From positions 17,262,085-17,326,084 of the forward strand of contig OY727103.1 of NCBI GenBank assembly GCA_963402885.1: a stretch of 64,000 nt of DNA, written 5' to 3'. The notes under the pieces were generated by a model. That model ran no database searches, was not told where the DNA came from, and saw nothing but the letters and a program-made list of their open reading frames with translations. Every line of letters starts with the position of its first letter. The first letter of the stretch is position 1. Shown piece by piece: positions 30,301 through 45,300 of the stretch. Made by a program: the position numbers and the translations under genes. This stretch comes from Antedon bifida (taxonomy: Eukaryota; Echinodermata; Crinoidea; Comatulida; Antedonidae).

Positions 30301-33300
30301 CAATGAAATCACAGTGGAATAACTTAAGTGTTAATGTTTTTCTTATCAATATTTTGTGTTATCTTTTCTAATGTACTATGTTGAGACATCCAGTACAAAT
30401 GCTGGAATGAAGACTGAACGAATATAAAGCCACGCCTTAATATATTACCAACCAAAGTGATTTTCTATAAGAAAAATGGACGGGGCAGCAATATGGAAAT
30501 AATGCTATTAAAGAGATATTGCATGCGAGATTGAGGTATGGGTTCAAGCCCTGTCTGTGCCACATTGCTTGTATCCTTAAGCAAGACACTCTGTCATTGC
30601 ATGCTTCGTATTAGGACGTAGGGCTATTGCTCATGTGTACTTACATTGCACAATAAAGAACTTTGTACACTACGCAAAAACAGTAGAACATAACAATTGC
30701 AATGAATCTTTTCTTTTTAGATCTGTTACTATACATAAAACAAATAATGCTTCGCCTTGTGAAAATAGAATTTCATCTTTCACCTCCTGAATTTATTTGT
30801 AATATCGCACTCATAAACATTCATTATCTGTTTTTTTATCATTAACTACAATACTATTCCATGGTTATATTTAATGTTTTTCATCTCTGGCTATGTTAGC
30901 TATCAATTTGGCTTTCATAAACTTTTGCCAGCCTGAACATCGCTACTATAATCATTTCCGAAAGTTTGAAAAAAAATTGTGTAGATATCATAATATTTTC
31001 TAGTGACACAGTTTCGGCTGAAGAATGGCCTCTGGTTCATGTTTGTAGGGCAGGTAATGGTCAACAGATAAGCTTCATAAAAATTATTTTTAAAATATTA
31101 AAATATGGATTTTTACCGTATTCATACATGTATACGAGCAACTTGTTTAAAGGGAGAACTAACCCCAACTAATCATTCATTTTAATTATTAATCAGAAAT
31201 GTATCTACTACAATGGGTTAAAGTTCATAGTCAGATTTCTAGTAGACCCACATAGGATAGAGCCTATAGTCCAAGACTGTTGTTGTTATAGATACAAATT
31301 TCCTTTTGAGTCATTCCTTGATTTCTCAACAAAACCAAAAAAGAAAAGATTTACATTAGATTTCCATTTCAATAAATCTAATATCCTTACAAACCACCAT
31401 CATTATCACCACCTACTTATTGAGCTTGCTCTTTGAGAGGAATAGGCTAATTGTTAAATTCTATGAGGGCTATTTACCTGGATAAACCGACATAGGCCAA
31501 TACTCCACCTTGAAATAGTGAGCCGAGATATAATGAAAAAATTAGAAAATATTTTAAACATCCCGCAAGATAAAGCATCCCCACAGACCACCATCATCAT
31601 CATCTTCATCTTTTCGAGTTTGGTAGTCTATAAGGGCTACTTACCTGGATAAACCGACATAGGCCTATACTTCTTAATGAGATATAATTCTTTGGATATC
31701 CCCCAAGAGAGAGCATCCCCACAGACCACCTTCATCATAATCTACTTTTAGGGCTTACTCTTTGAAGAGAATAGGCTATTGTCATGTTGCTAGTCTATAG
31801 GGCTACTTACCTGGATAAACCGACATAGGCCTATACTTCTTAAAGAGTAAGATAAAATTAGAAAAGTAGAACATTCTTGAAACATCCCCAAGAGAGAAAA
31901 TCTCTACAAACCTCTATAATCATCACGATCTTTGAGAATAGGACATAAGCTAGGCACAAAAAAAATCATCAAAATCCTTATTTTTTTACATTATACAGTA
32001 GATGAAAAATCTTTACAAACCTCCATCATCACCACCTACTTTTCGAGTTAAACTCGCTCTTTGAGGAGGAGAATAGGACATTAAGCTAGGCACAAAAAAA
32101 AATCATCAAAATCCTTTTTTTTTTAAATTATAGGTGAAAAAAATGTAGTGTACAAAGGTGAGAATGATAAGACATTCTGTTGATCACATACCACTTCCTG
32201 AGGTTTAACAATACAATGAAACGAACTCCTTTAAGGAGGCTACGAAAACAATAGAGTCAAATGTACATAACCAAGCCTTGACCATATTGCACAGCCAGAC
32301 AAAAGGATTAACATTTCTCCAATACTTGCAAAGGGTATTGAAGTTTATGCACCCCAATGGTGCAATATATATTAAATATTTCATGAAGATCAGAGCTCTG
32401 TGGACTTAGATCTTACACCTTTTCAACAACATTCTTCTCCCCTAAGGGTCACATCATGTCATCGGCAGCCAACTACGGCGCCATTACATCTGTCCACGAC
32501 AGTGTGTGTGAACTAGTAAACTAGGGTCACCCCCTACTCGTCTCGAAAGATGTACTAGGTTCTTTAAAGTGCACATCAAGTAATCATTAAGAAAAACTGA
32601 AAATTGCATTCTTAATAAAAAAAAAGAGTTGTTTTTACTTGTTTCACATAAGGCCCAACATAAATTGTTAAAGTTGCCCAAACCTGACTTATTCAAATAT
32701 ATATAACGGTATAACTAAAACACGAGACTGTTTCACAATGCGGCATCACATATCTATTAGCCAACAATATTGTAAATTCATTTTAATTATTTATTTTTTA
32801 TATTATTCCACTAAACTCATCTTCACATTTTTGTAATTGCTTTGAAATTAATTTCCGTATTATAAAACATGCCTTGAGTTTTTAATTTATCTAAAATAAT
32901 CTAATAACTTGTATAATTAAAAATTATACGTGCCAATATCATGGATTTGAGATCACAATTCCCTATGAAGCTAAATAATGAATATAGATTACTATCGTGA
33001 GAGGTAAGCACATAATTGGATAAAACTATACGGATTTAATAAAACAACGCTCTTAAATAAACTAGGGCACTATTCGAAACATTGCTAGACTTCCAAGCAG
33101 AATCTTAAAGGACAATGCCTCAGTTGAACCTACAACGTTGATGCACAGAATTTAAAACGAAGGAAAGAACTTGTTAAAACAAACGAAAGTTGGGATGTCA
33201 TAATATACGTAACCATAACCTCTTCACAAGACTTTCTAAGTAGAATATCTAAAATCTAAAACGTTGATGAGCAGAATTTAAAATGAAGTGACGAAAGAAT

Positions 33301-36300
33301 TTGTAAAATAAACGAATGTTGGGATGTGAACGTAACCATAACCTCTTCACTAGACTTTCTAAGTAGAATATCTAAAATCTAAAATGTTGATGCGCAGAAT
33401 TTAAAATGAAGTGACGAAAGAATTTGTAACAAACGTTATAAGATACGTAACCATAATCTAAAAATCTAAAATGTTGATGCGCAGAATTGAAAATGAAGTT
33501 AGGAAAGAATTTAATAATGTAAAACAAACTTGGGACCTTAAACACTATCAACACTTTACGTGACAAAAAAATGCGATGTGCTCATAATGGACATGATGAT
33601 GTCATATCACTATCATATTTGGGCATACCACTACTACCATATTTGGGCACATCACACTTTTTTTGTCAAACAAGTTTGATAGTGTAGACAGAGCTTTAGG
33701 CTAGTGATCATATCAAAATTATTCTACTGAAGTTTTACTGCAATAACTGCAGTAGATTTAATGAAATGTTTATTGTAGCCATTCAACAATAGGCTTACTA
33801 CAACGATTATTTTAAATTCATGATTGCATTTTTTCTTTCGGTTTGATATACACAGCTTAATTTCTTTCAGCCTCATTTCGATCCGTTTTATTACCCAGTC
33901 GTTTAAACAAATGCCTTCGCAACGTGCGCGCCGTTCCCTGGGGTTGGGACATTAATCAAAGAAATGACTTTTAAACATTTCACCTATCCATTTATACAAA
34001 AAGGAAAACACTGAAATGTATATTGCCGAAGGATACATATAATTGACCTACGATGAGATATGAACCATTCACCTTCTAGAAGGCAGTTGTACAGTAGCAT
34101 ACAAGTACGCCACAATATATAACTGTATATATAAGACTACTATAACATTTGTTATAATTTTTATGCAAATGAATTGGTATTGATTAACCTAGATTGGTAT
34201 TGATCAAAATTGATTAGTATTTATTAACCTGAGTGATTGGTAATGATTGACCTGGATAGATATTGAACAACATTGACTGGTATGCTATTGAACAAAATGG
34301 ATTGGTATTGAACAAAATGGATTGGTATTGATCAAAATGGATTGGTATTGATCAAAATAGATTGGTATTGATTAACTGGATTAGTATTGATTAAATGGAC
34401 TGATATATATTGATAAAAATAAATTGATATTGATCAAAATGAATTAGTATTGAACAAAACTGATTGGTATAATATTGATCAAAATAGATCGATATTGAAC
34501 AAAATGGATTAATTATTACTGTATTTTAAGTGAAAATTTATTCAATAATTTTATTGAAATTAATTTCAATTAATGGAATAAGGAATGCTATATATTATTA
34601 GTCACCGTAGCTAAGTTTTATTTTCAGTTTTCATATATTGAACGTTCTTATAATAATGAACATCACCTATCTCATTTCTTAAGGTTATTAAACTATATAC
34701 CAACTAAGGAAATTTCAAACTAGCTCGGCAGTACATTAATACTTGAATTATTAAAAATCCCCAAATTGATTTTCATCAAATATCAATGAAACGAAGGTTT
34801 ACCAAGTTTGGCTGTTATGAACACATCCACGTATCAACTTTCAGTTTGCGCTTAATGCGACGCCTCTTAATAATATATACATCATCGGGGAGTTTTAGCA
34901 CTTAATAACTATGTTGGGAATATTTAAATGTCTTTTTAACATGCCAAATGTCAGTTATCGTGTACAGTTCTGTCTCCATCCATTAGAAGTATTTGTTAAT
35001 ATGTATCTCATCAATATATATAAACTTTTAAATGACACTTTTCTAATAACCTGCAGAGAATAGACAAGTAAATGCATATTTAAGCCAAAGTTATACTACT
35101 TTAATCATGTACATATAAACTTAAGCACTTATCAAAATTATTTAGGACATTTTGAGGGGTGTACATCACTATAACTAATGGAAAAAAGGAATATAACAAA
35201 TACTTGAAAACATCTGAGAAGTTGACATTAATAAGAATTAAATACTGACGATAATCTTTAACTTTGCGTCAGGGAGCAACAGTAAGTCAGATGATTTGCC
35301 CTACTCTGACGTACTGTAGTGTCAGCTATATATTATTGTCCTCAAGCTTAACTGGAAACTGAGGCAATTCTACAGACCTACATCAGCCAGCAATGCCTAC
35401 CCAGTTCAGCACATCAAGAAGATGATCCCAATAGCGTACCAAGTTCTTTAACACTCACTGTATGTACACAGGACCAACAGCTTTATGTCCCATTCAAAGG
35501 AAAAGACAATGAGAATAAGCATCTTGCCTAAAGGATAGAATAGATATGGCACAGACAGGCTCGAACCCATGCCTATCATCACATTCTAGTCCGATTCCCT
35601 TATCATAGCATCACTCTCAGGTCTATACAGTGATATTCTCAGATGGTCTTCCAACCAAAAACGCAAAATGTTGTTTAACTTTGGTGATCTGACCAATGTT
35701 TCTATACAGTATGGCCGTATATAATAATATAAAATAAAATAGCTAACAAGACATCTAAAATGATTAGGGTATCCATCATCTTACTGTATACTAAATGTTA
35801 ATAGGCCCGCAAATATAAAATTGAAATAAATTAATAAATTAAACCCCGTTTTCCTGTTACTAAAAATTTAACAAAACAAAAACTATATTAAGCACATCTT
35901 GTGCTGAACAAACATTGTTCAAATCCAAAAAAAAAATAACCCCCAATCTGGACTTCCTGTTCCAATGTATGGTTCCTTTGGGAATACATTTCTTTCAGAC
36001 GGAAACAGATAGGCTTTAGCTGGGATCAGAACTAGACGTTCAATTAATATACAGATAACATTTTCTTAACACACAACATTTTGTTAACGTTGCCTTCATA
36101 TTTTTACATTCAGTTTTTTTCTTAATAGTTTTCAAAATTATGGCCAAGACCTATTCAGGGGTAAGCTCTGTTCAGGGGACATTTCCATTAAGAGGACACA
36201 TTTTTAGTTGCTAAAGGTGGGCCCCTAATAGAGGTTCTACTGTATATTATTTACCAATCTTTTCCTATGTTTTTTCAATCTAATTTAAGGTCATACATAG

Positions 36301-39300
36301 CATTGTTTTTCTTTTTAAATTATAATTAACCATAGAATTTAAGACAAGGAATGATCTGGTTCAATGTTTTTAAAGTAATATATGGACTATTTTTTCCCTT
36401 GCCTTTGTTTTGTCTGTTCTTTGATGTAAAATTTTCTATTTTGTTTAATTACAATATTTTTGATATTTTCATATAATTATAATACTATATTTATTGTATA
36501 ATTCAACAAATTCAAAAGTTGCAATAAAAGTATTTTATCAGTTATACTCTTCAGAAATCCATAAACCAAGATCTTTACTGCAGATTACTGTACCTGATGC
36601 CAGTATAAATAAGATTTTTTACAGCCTATAAATCAAGTCTGACAAATAGTTAACACATTATCATGACACACAAGATAATATAGGTTAATCTCATTGTTAG
36701 TAACAATGCACGATGACAAACCACTGTTTATGTGTAGATATGCCAGTAAGGCATTAAAATACAATAGTTAAATAATATTTATCATACAATACTACCTACA
36801 ACACAATAGAACAAAGTAGAATAAATCAGTATTTAAGTACAGTATTGTGAAATTTGGTTTGATTCATGTTTATTTTTTCAAATCAATTTTATTGTATGTT
36901 TATTAAACTAAGACTTAAGAGTATGCACTATTAACACCCTTCTCTGACGACCTGTAAAAATTGTACAGTACGGCCTTGATTAATCATTAAAAATATAGTA
37001 CAATTACAATTTTTTTTTAAAGCAGCATAGTGTATCTTGTGGGATCCTCAGTTTTTGTACGATTGTACTTATTTGATGTGCTATGCAATATCATTATTAT
37101 TATTACACCCGAATGTATCAATTACAATTTGATTGGTTAATCCTGTATCATGTGCCTATCAGTATTAGTTCTATTGCACGGTAGGAGTTCTATTTAATGG
37201 TTCTATTGCATCGCAGCTTTTTGTCGCATGCAATGCGATAATTAGGCGTAGTAGTGTTGTTGCTGCTGTTCTACTCTGCGGCCAAATCCGAGCGATGAGT
37301 ATTTTTTTAATGACACTATCTTCCTTTGACATTGATTCAAGATAGAATTGAAACACATTTTACATTTAGAACTCTCATTTGCATTTGGTTGAATTTTTAA
37401 ATATAGAAACATTTTCGTAAATAAATTTAATTTTCGAGACATTATTTTACTTTTCTGGATAAATGCGCCATAAGAGCACACCTTGATTCTCGGCCAAGAC
37501 ATTGTATCCGCTTAGAACAGTTTGTTTTAATCTAGCAGTGTGAATGTTACGATATCTCTATAGTTATGATATTAGCCAACGGAACAATTAATGTATTTGT
37601 GGTATACCACATGGAGAGAAAAAACAATCTACAAGGATATTATCAATTCTGTTTTTTCCTGGTCTGATTACAGTATATGAATTAAACATATTCATTCCAC
37701 TTTGGATGTAATAATAACAGTCTTACAGTATACAAGCACACTTAATTTTAAACTTTTCTTTTCATGTAATTTTCTCTTTAAAATAAAACATTGTAGTTAT
37801 TAACAGTTATAAATCTCATTTATTCATTTCACTTTGGATGTAATAATAACAGTCTTACAGTATACAAGCACACTTAATTTTAAACTTTTCTTTTCATGTA
37901 ATTTTCTATTTAAAATAATACATTGTAGTTATTAACAGTTATAAATCTCATTTATTCATTTCACTTTCAGTTGAAAAAAAAAATGGTTTCTGTTACGTTC
38001 AATGTATGTAATAAAACTGAAAGTAAAGATGGTTAATAAAAACATTAATTTATATCATAAATTAAAGATGTATTAAGAAAAACATTTTCTGTAATAACAC
38101 TAACAAACCTTTTTTTTAAATTAAACATTTTCTAAAAACTTGTTATCAATAATTGAGATTTCCTCTGAATAGGGATGTCTCAAAGAAATGGATTCTATCT
38201 ATAAAAATACATGTATTTCACTAAAAAAAACTTAGATATGGAAGGCCTAATAAGACAAAAAAAGAATCTAGTTGTATACTTTAATCTTGTAATGAATATT
38301 CATGAGAATGATAATGATATTCCTAAAGGCAAATGAATAAAATGAGAATTAGAAATCTCAGAACTTGAGAAGTTAAAATAATCAATTGAGACCTAGTGTG
38401 AAAATGTGTACATGGTTGTACATTGAATATTAAGTCGGAAATTTGGATTAGCCCTCCAGGGAGCGAAGGCAGCCTCAGAGTAGCACTAACATGAACAATA
38501 ATCAGTGTTACTTTTGATGTATATCTCGAACACACTCTAATTTTCTATAGAAAAACAGACAAGAAAAGCAACCGTACAATGTCTAAGCTAAAATTACTTG
38601 AGGCTGGCGATCCATCTTTCTTTATGTCTGATGTAAGCTAGCGAAGAAACTATTTCAGAAACAGTTAACGATACAAAAAAAACGAGTACAGTAAATCTTC
38701 ACCAACATATTGTTTGTAATGATGTTAATTCAGGCCAGAATATGAGCTTAAAAAACTACAATTTGATATGAAAATATGTATAATAAATATGTAATTTTGT
38801 GATTTATGAAAATATTTAATCAAGTTTAAACAATATGAAAGCCCCAGTGGTCTAATGGTTAGGACATCTGCATATCAAGCAGAAGGTTCCGGGTTCGAAT
38901 CTCGGGTGGGAGCGCCTTTTTTTCATTAAGCTTTTTTATCAATTTATTTATTTATTTTATTTATTTTTTTTTAATTAATTAATTTATTTATTTATTTTTT
39001 ATTTTTCCTTTTCTGTACGTTTTTTTGTCTTGTTTGTTTCTCTTTATTTCCACTCTTATTCAATTATCCATTTTATTTGCATAGGCATACCCAGCACAAG
39101 ATTTCCTCATCTTCTCGGGATTATGCCTTCCTCCATAGCCAATTTTCTTAAATTCACTTTTCTGTTGTTTTATCCAACAAACATCTATTTCATTTTTTAT
39201 ATTCCTTACCATTTTTGTTTATTATTTTGTACTGTATTGCTATGGAGGAAAATAAATGTCTTTTGAAATGAAATGAAAAATCCTCACAGATTTATAACAG

Positions 39301-42300
39301 AATATATAAGCAGTGCTACCCTGCCGTCCTATACATAAAATCAAGACATTGTTATGATTCAGCCTTACTTATTAATGCAATTATTATCATGTATTGTCTG
39401 TTCACTGCGGCACGAAATTATACTGTCTGTATAAGTTACAATTACTTGTAGAATTGTCTCTCAGAGGAAATAGTTAAAAGGCGTAATTCCTTGCATCAAA
39501 TTTTTTAACAAAATAAGAAAAAAAATGGAATTGAACATATTGCACGGCGTTGTCAACCTTCACATATTTCCTGTAGATAATCATGACCTGGTTCGGCTCA
39601 CACGTACACTCATTTGCTTCAGATTACACATTAGAATGCAATTGTAACCATGTTACGTTGATGAAGTTTAGATGAGTTACGTCTTCACTTCTTGTATTAA
39701 TTATGATTGGTCCCATTTGTTCGCTAATCTAGTTATGTATATTATGATTAGCATGAATATGCACAATTGAAAGTGATATGCATCTATAACATTTCTATTA
39801 TACAATAATGCCCTGTCATCAAACATTTTGTGCTATAAAGGCTTAAAATCTACCTAATTATATGATTTGCCCCTTTTGTTTACTAGTCTAGTTATTTTGA
39901 TTGGCATAAATATGCATAATTAAAAGTGATGCACATAATCTACAAATTGTTAGTTTTAGTATACACTAATACACTGTCATTAAACTTGTGCTAAAAAGGC
40001 CTAAACCAAAAAAACCTAGTTTAATATCAACAACTTATATTATTTGTTGTTTATTTATGTTATTTAAATATTGTTGTTTTTGTAGAATATTAGACAATGT
40101 TTAAATAATAAATGCAATCACGATGGGAAAGATATTTGCATTTCTTTGTTTTTTTCTCTCATTGTATTGCGAGATTATGCTAGAGTCGTTGTGTATAAGC
40201 ACTCAAATCTTTTGATCTACTAACATTTTTAAATGTGTCTGTAAAACCGAAATTTACAGTTAAGCTGAAATACATTTAAGTATCTAATATAGCCAACAAT
40301 AATTTAAACAAACTTCAGATACAGACAGACACACAACAGGAAAAGTTTAATTTTTAAGAATTGATTAAATTGATTTTTCATGTGTACAGTCCCATGGAAC
40401 AACATGGGTTTATCTTGGCCTTCATGGTTAAATGAAGTTGACTTTTGACTATCTATAATACATTTAATATTCCCAACACCAAAATGATTTAACTACGCTC
40501 AACAAAAATATGTTTTAACTACACTTTTAATATATTTTTAGTTTTTAGTATGTTCATGTATATGTGAATATTTGTAATGTTTGATTCAGTAAAACTTGCT
40601 TTATGACAGCATTTCGTAAAAATGCAAAATCCTATTACTCTTATTTATGTTTTCCTCAATATGAATATGATCTGTAAAAACATACAGAGTTTTGTAAATT
40701 TGTACAGTAATTCCTGGTTTGGCTAAACATTCTTTTTAAAGCATTATTAAATGCAAAATCCCAACACTTTTCTCTTTCTGTACATTATTAATGTTTGGTT
40801 TCTTAAAACTCACTTTACAGAATTTCTTTAACTGCAAAATCACAACTTTTATTAACACTGATCTATATATAAACTAAATACCTAAACCACATTTGTACAG
40901 TGATATATACACAATAAAAAGGAAAGAAGGGATCCCTGATGCTTCTAACCCCACTGAGGGCAACCAATCTGTAAGCTCAGGTTCGACTGGTTCAAGTGCT
41001 ACAGTGTGCCTGAATAGTCCTCAGGGAAATAAGTTCCTATTGTTAAAATCATATAAACAAATAAAGGTGTTCACTTACCCAGTGTGAGAATTGCAGGAGA
41101 AGAAATCGTATGATGTTTCTATGAACTTGACTTGAGTTAAAGTTGAAAGGATATAGATGGTTACTGATACATGGTCTGTAAAAAAAAAAATATGAATGAA
41201 CAATGCGCTACAGTGACTGGTACAACATGACCTCAAGTAATAGGGAGGCCTATATGGTAGAACCCCTCCCCTGGGGACACTTCACATGATATAAACAATG
41301 GGATATAGATGTTTTTACAGCTAACCCATATTCAGGGAACACCCCAAAAATTCACATGAAATAAACAAGGGGATATAGATGTTTTTACAGCTAACCCCAA
41401 TTCAGAGAACACCCTATTCAGAGAACACCCTATTCAGAGAACACCTCTATGAAGGGGACACTTTCTAATGAACAGAAGAAGAGGCCTTCTGCTATTAAGG
41501 GATACGTTGTCGGTCTCAAAAGGTGTCTTTTTAATAGAGTCTTATTTAAAGCTATACTAGTTAATGTATACAAATAAAGATTACCGGAATTATCAGGCAC
41601 AGGCGGTAGCACGTCAGGACTTTCACAAGAAAGCGTCTGGTTTTTTAAAGTCGCCTCACGTTCGGCACCAGTTCCATCAAATATGCAAAGATAACTGCTA
41701 TTCTCATTTACAGGTGGCAGGTTCGTGAATTCAAATTCAAGCTAAAAAGATAAAAATCATCCTTTTCATTTGATTGATTAATTTCATATCACATGTCATT
41801 CAGTATTTGGCTTTATAACACTCCATTGAACTTTTAAATCATAAACAGTACAATTCCGTTATGCAAGTGCAATTCTCCATAAGTGCAATTTCGTTATATG
41901 CCCATTGAATTTCGTTATATGCCCATTGAATTTCGTTATATGCCCATTGAATTTCGTTATATGCACTTTCATTCTTGTTACAATGTGCATTTTGGTACAC
42001 ATGACACAAGACCACACTTCACTTTTTGGGGAATTGGTATCGGTCACTGGCAGGCCAGAACATGGTAACCATGTACTATCTCGGCCACTAGATACTGGCT
42101 CATAACAATTATTGAACTTACCGTTGATGCACCATCATTGTATGGTACATTTGGAGGTGAAACACCGTCAATTGAAATACAAATGTCGTTGTAAGCAAGC
42201 CATGCACCAGAGGAACAAGTATCATATGTGCTACACCTGAAAGATCAAATTATTATTTAAATAAATATGTAATATATAATAAGGTTAATTGAATACTATA

Positions 42301-45300
42301 AAACTTTGCAATAAACTTTAGGGTAATTTTTAACCAGATAATGATGACGTTTTCACCGGGCAATCAACTCTAGGCTAGCCATACTTGAGTTTCTACCGCC
42401 AAAAACTAATTAAACAACAAGCTCTAATTTTCAAATTCAACATAATGTATGATAGGCACATAAGCTGGTACCAATTTTTTTTAAACAAAATAATTCTTGC
42501 ATAAAGTAAATCATGATATTGTTCAATTTATTAGTTGCCTTTTGATTTATCATCATCTGTCTACACTATCAAATTAGTTTGACAAAAAAAAGTGTGATAT
42601 GCCCAAATATGGTGGCGATATGCCCAAATATTGTAGTGATATGTCATCATCATGTCCATGATATATGGGCACATTTTTTTGTCACATAAAGACAAGGCTT
42701 AATTCATTGTGCGCATGATGGGACAGTGGATGCAATGACACAATATGTATAGGTCTTTAGGCAGTGACCTTTTCCAATTTTTCCAATATGTTTTTTCCAA
42801 TTTTGAACTTTATCCTTGCTAGTCTTGCATATAATAACCAAAGTTTATTTTAGTGACTAAATATCAGGTATGAAGTAGAATTTGCATTTGGACATTGTTT
42901 ATTTAAAATATTCTGTAAATAGAATCTAGTGAACATTTGCTAATGTACACATGTAATTTCTTCATACTCGCAAACCACTTATTTGGCTGCCCCACTTATT
43001 ACATCATTCTTGATGGTACTGTATATAAAGATTAACTATTGTCATATGTATGACATGCACGTATGACTAAAAATATGATAATTATTAGCAATAAAGTACA
43101 TTTGTTTGCATACAGTAGCTGGTTAATGGTGATCTAATTTTATTATTTGTTTGTCAATTATGTTTATACTGAGCTCAAAGTTCGTATTCAGATTATTAAA
43201 CTGGGGCTGAAAATGAAAGGCACTATTAATAGAGAATATCACAAGCAAATATGAGTTGCCGAAAATATGCCTCGCATTTTGGTGACGTACAGTACAGTCC
43301 ATATTGAATGCATAGCAATGCATGGATCAAGAGTCGCATCTTGGGAGAAGTTGCGGAAAGTGAGACAATGTTTCACATTTTATAATACAAAATATACATC
43401 AACAATTCGCGAACTACGAATTTACCTTTACACAGTATTATGGGATTATATGACGAGTAAAACATACTCTACTGCAATTTTGTAGGGTTTTACACGTTTC
43501 ATTTTCAGTACTATACTGTATAAAAAACACAGGGAAATCTTTTGTGTATGTTTCAGTGATGTCAACCAGTTCACCATGATTATAATATCGATAACTATAC
43601 TTGTTTAGCTTTTTCACTCAAGGTCACGCATCACAAACGGGGGTGACAGTGACGTTATAACTATGTTTAAATGTCACATATAAATATCTTATAATCTCGG
43701 AAATAACAATTTTTAAAATGTCAATTTCTTAAGTCGATTACGATTAAGAATATAGATTAAGAATATAGATTGTCAGATTTGAGTGCTATATATAATTTAA
43801 GTAGACATATAGTGGAAAACCGGAAATTCTTATACTTCAAAATAGATAAATCTTATGAAATTACAAGAAATCTAAGATAGTCCTCAATATTATTTACAAT
43901 GACAGTGCAAGTCTTACTGTAGTTCTTGCATAATAAATTATAACCTGTTAAAACTGCTCAACATTGCAGTATCATAAGCAAATTCTGTAATACAGTGTAA
44001 CATATGTATCACATGTGATGCTTGTATCATAGGACATACTGTAAGCCTAAACTTAACCTAACATACTGTATTACAGAATTTGCTAGGATACATTACATAT
44101 AATAATAATACACTCTTGATGCACCTTCTTTTACAAAAGAAAACCTTCCAAATTAATCATTAATATGTAGTCTGCACGATCGCAATAATCCTTAAAAAAA
44201 TATTAAAACAGATAATAAAAATGCTTTGAAACAAGTCAATTTCCTTCACGGCTATTATATCACAATGATATTGGATTTCGTTAATTAGACAATCCATGCG
44301 TTTAGATACAGCTGGGCGCCGTTTGCTGGATAAACGATAAACTAAGTATACCCTAGTCCTCAATATTACTAAACGCACACTGAAATAGGTTACACAAAAT
44401 TCAACATGATCATTAGGTTTATATTACTTTTATTTGTATCTTAATACACTGACTGTGAAAAGCATCGCTGTTGATTACGGAAGTCAATGAACTTTTGACG
44501 TGACTGAATAGCTTGGCGACTCATATACTGGTCTTATAATTCCAGGTTCTTGGGTTCAATTCAGAGACTGATCACATTACAATACTTTATTGTCATCATT
44601 TGTGTAATTATAAGTAAAGTAATTATAAATAGTATCACTGATGACATGATGTTGATCATAAAAATTGATGAGTTTTCTATTTTGGTGACGTTGCAGCTTG
44701 GCGACTCGTATAAAGACTCGTTAAAATTTCTAGGGGTGTTCAAATCCGTGCATGATTAATTATGCTGTAGTATCTTTTGTATCCACACAATGAATTCATT
44801 ACTACTATTAATAAGTTTATTGATGTTACAACAATGTACAACTTGCCCAGATCCAAAGCGGGCAAGTACAATACTTTAATATTCTAAATCCATTTCAAAT
44901 ATGTATTACTAGTAGTTTTACAAATAAGTTTATTAATTTTAAATGCATTTTTACTTATATAATATTAATTTTTTCTGAGACATGGGTTGACATCTCAACA
45001 TATTCAGATACACTAATTAAGTTTAGTAGCTGATTAATTTTATTCGATGTCTGGGGTTTTTTATTCAACTCATCATTTTGGGAACTTGATATGTGACTTG
45101 TAACAGGAAAACTGTATACCAAGAAACACAAGAAAGCCGAAACAACTGACAGACTTAAATTGTAAATGTTTGAAGTTTATCCAAAACAATATTTAATACA
45201 CACATACTCACCCATATTAATTTTTATTATAAATGTTATATTTCATCAATTTCAAAAACGGATTAAATTCAGCTACAGTACATGACTTGTATATAAATAA

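Larger units (their letters stand above)
15738..41078 (-). other. Intron 6 of plexin 1 (25.3 kb)
   Basis: It is bounded by GTAAGT (41078) and CTCCAACAG (15738), joining exon 6 and PSI2 in phase. It contains no recognisable plexin exon. Contents are repeats, minisatellites, SINEs and a tRNA-like sequence, listed separately. Apart from these, 16000-17000, 19500-22200, 24800-25390, 26200-26800, 29400-30450 and 35750-36900 show only AT-rich intron sequence to my eye. Confidence 0.75.

Noticed and set aside
39030..39266. 78-codon plus-strand frame rich in F, Y and L
   Set aside because: T-rich sequence inside a probable SINE/LINE tail.
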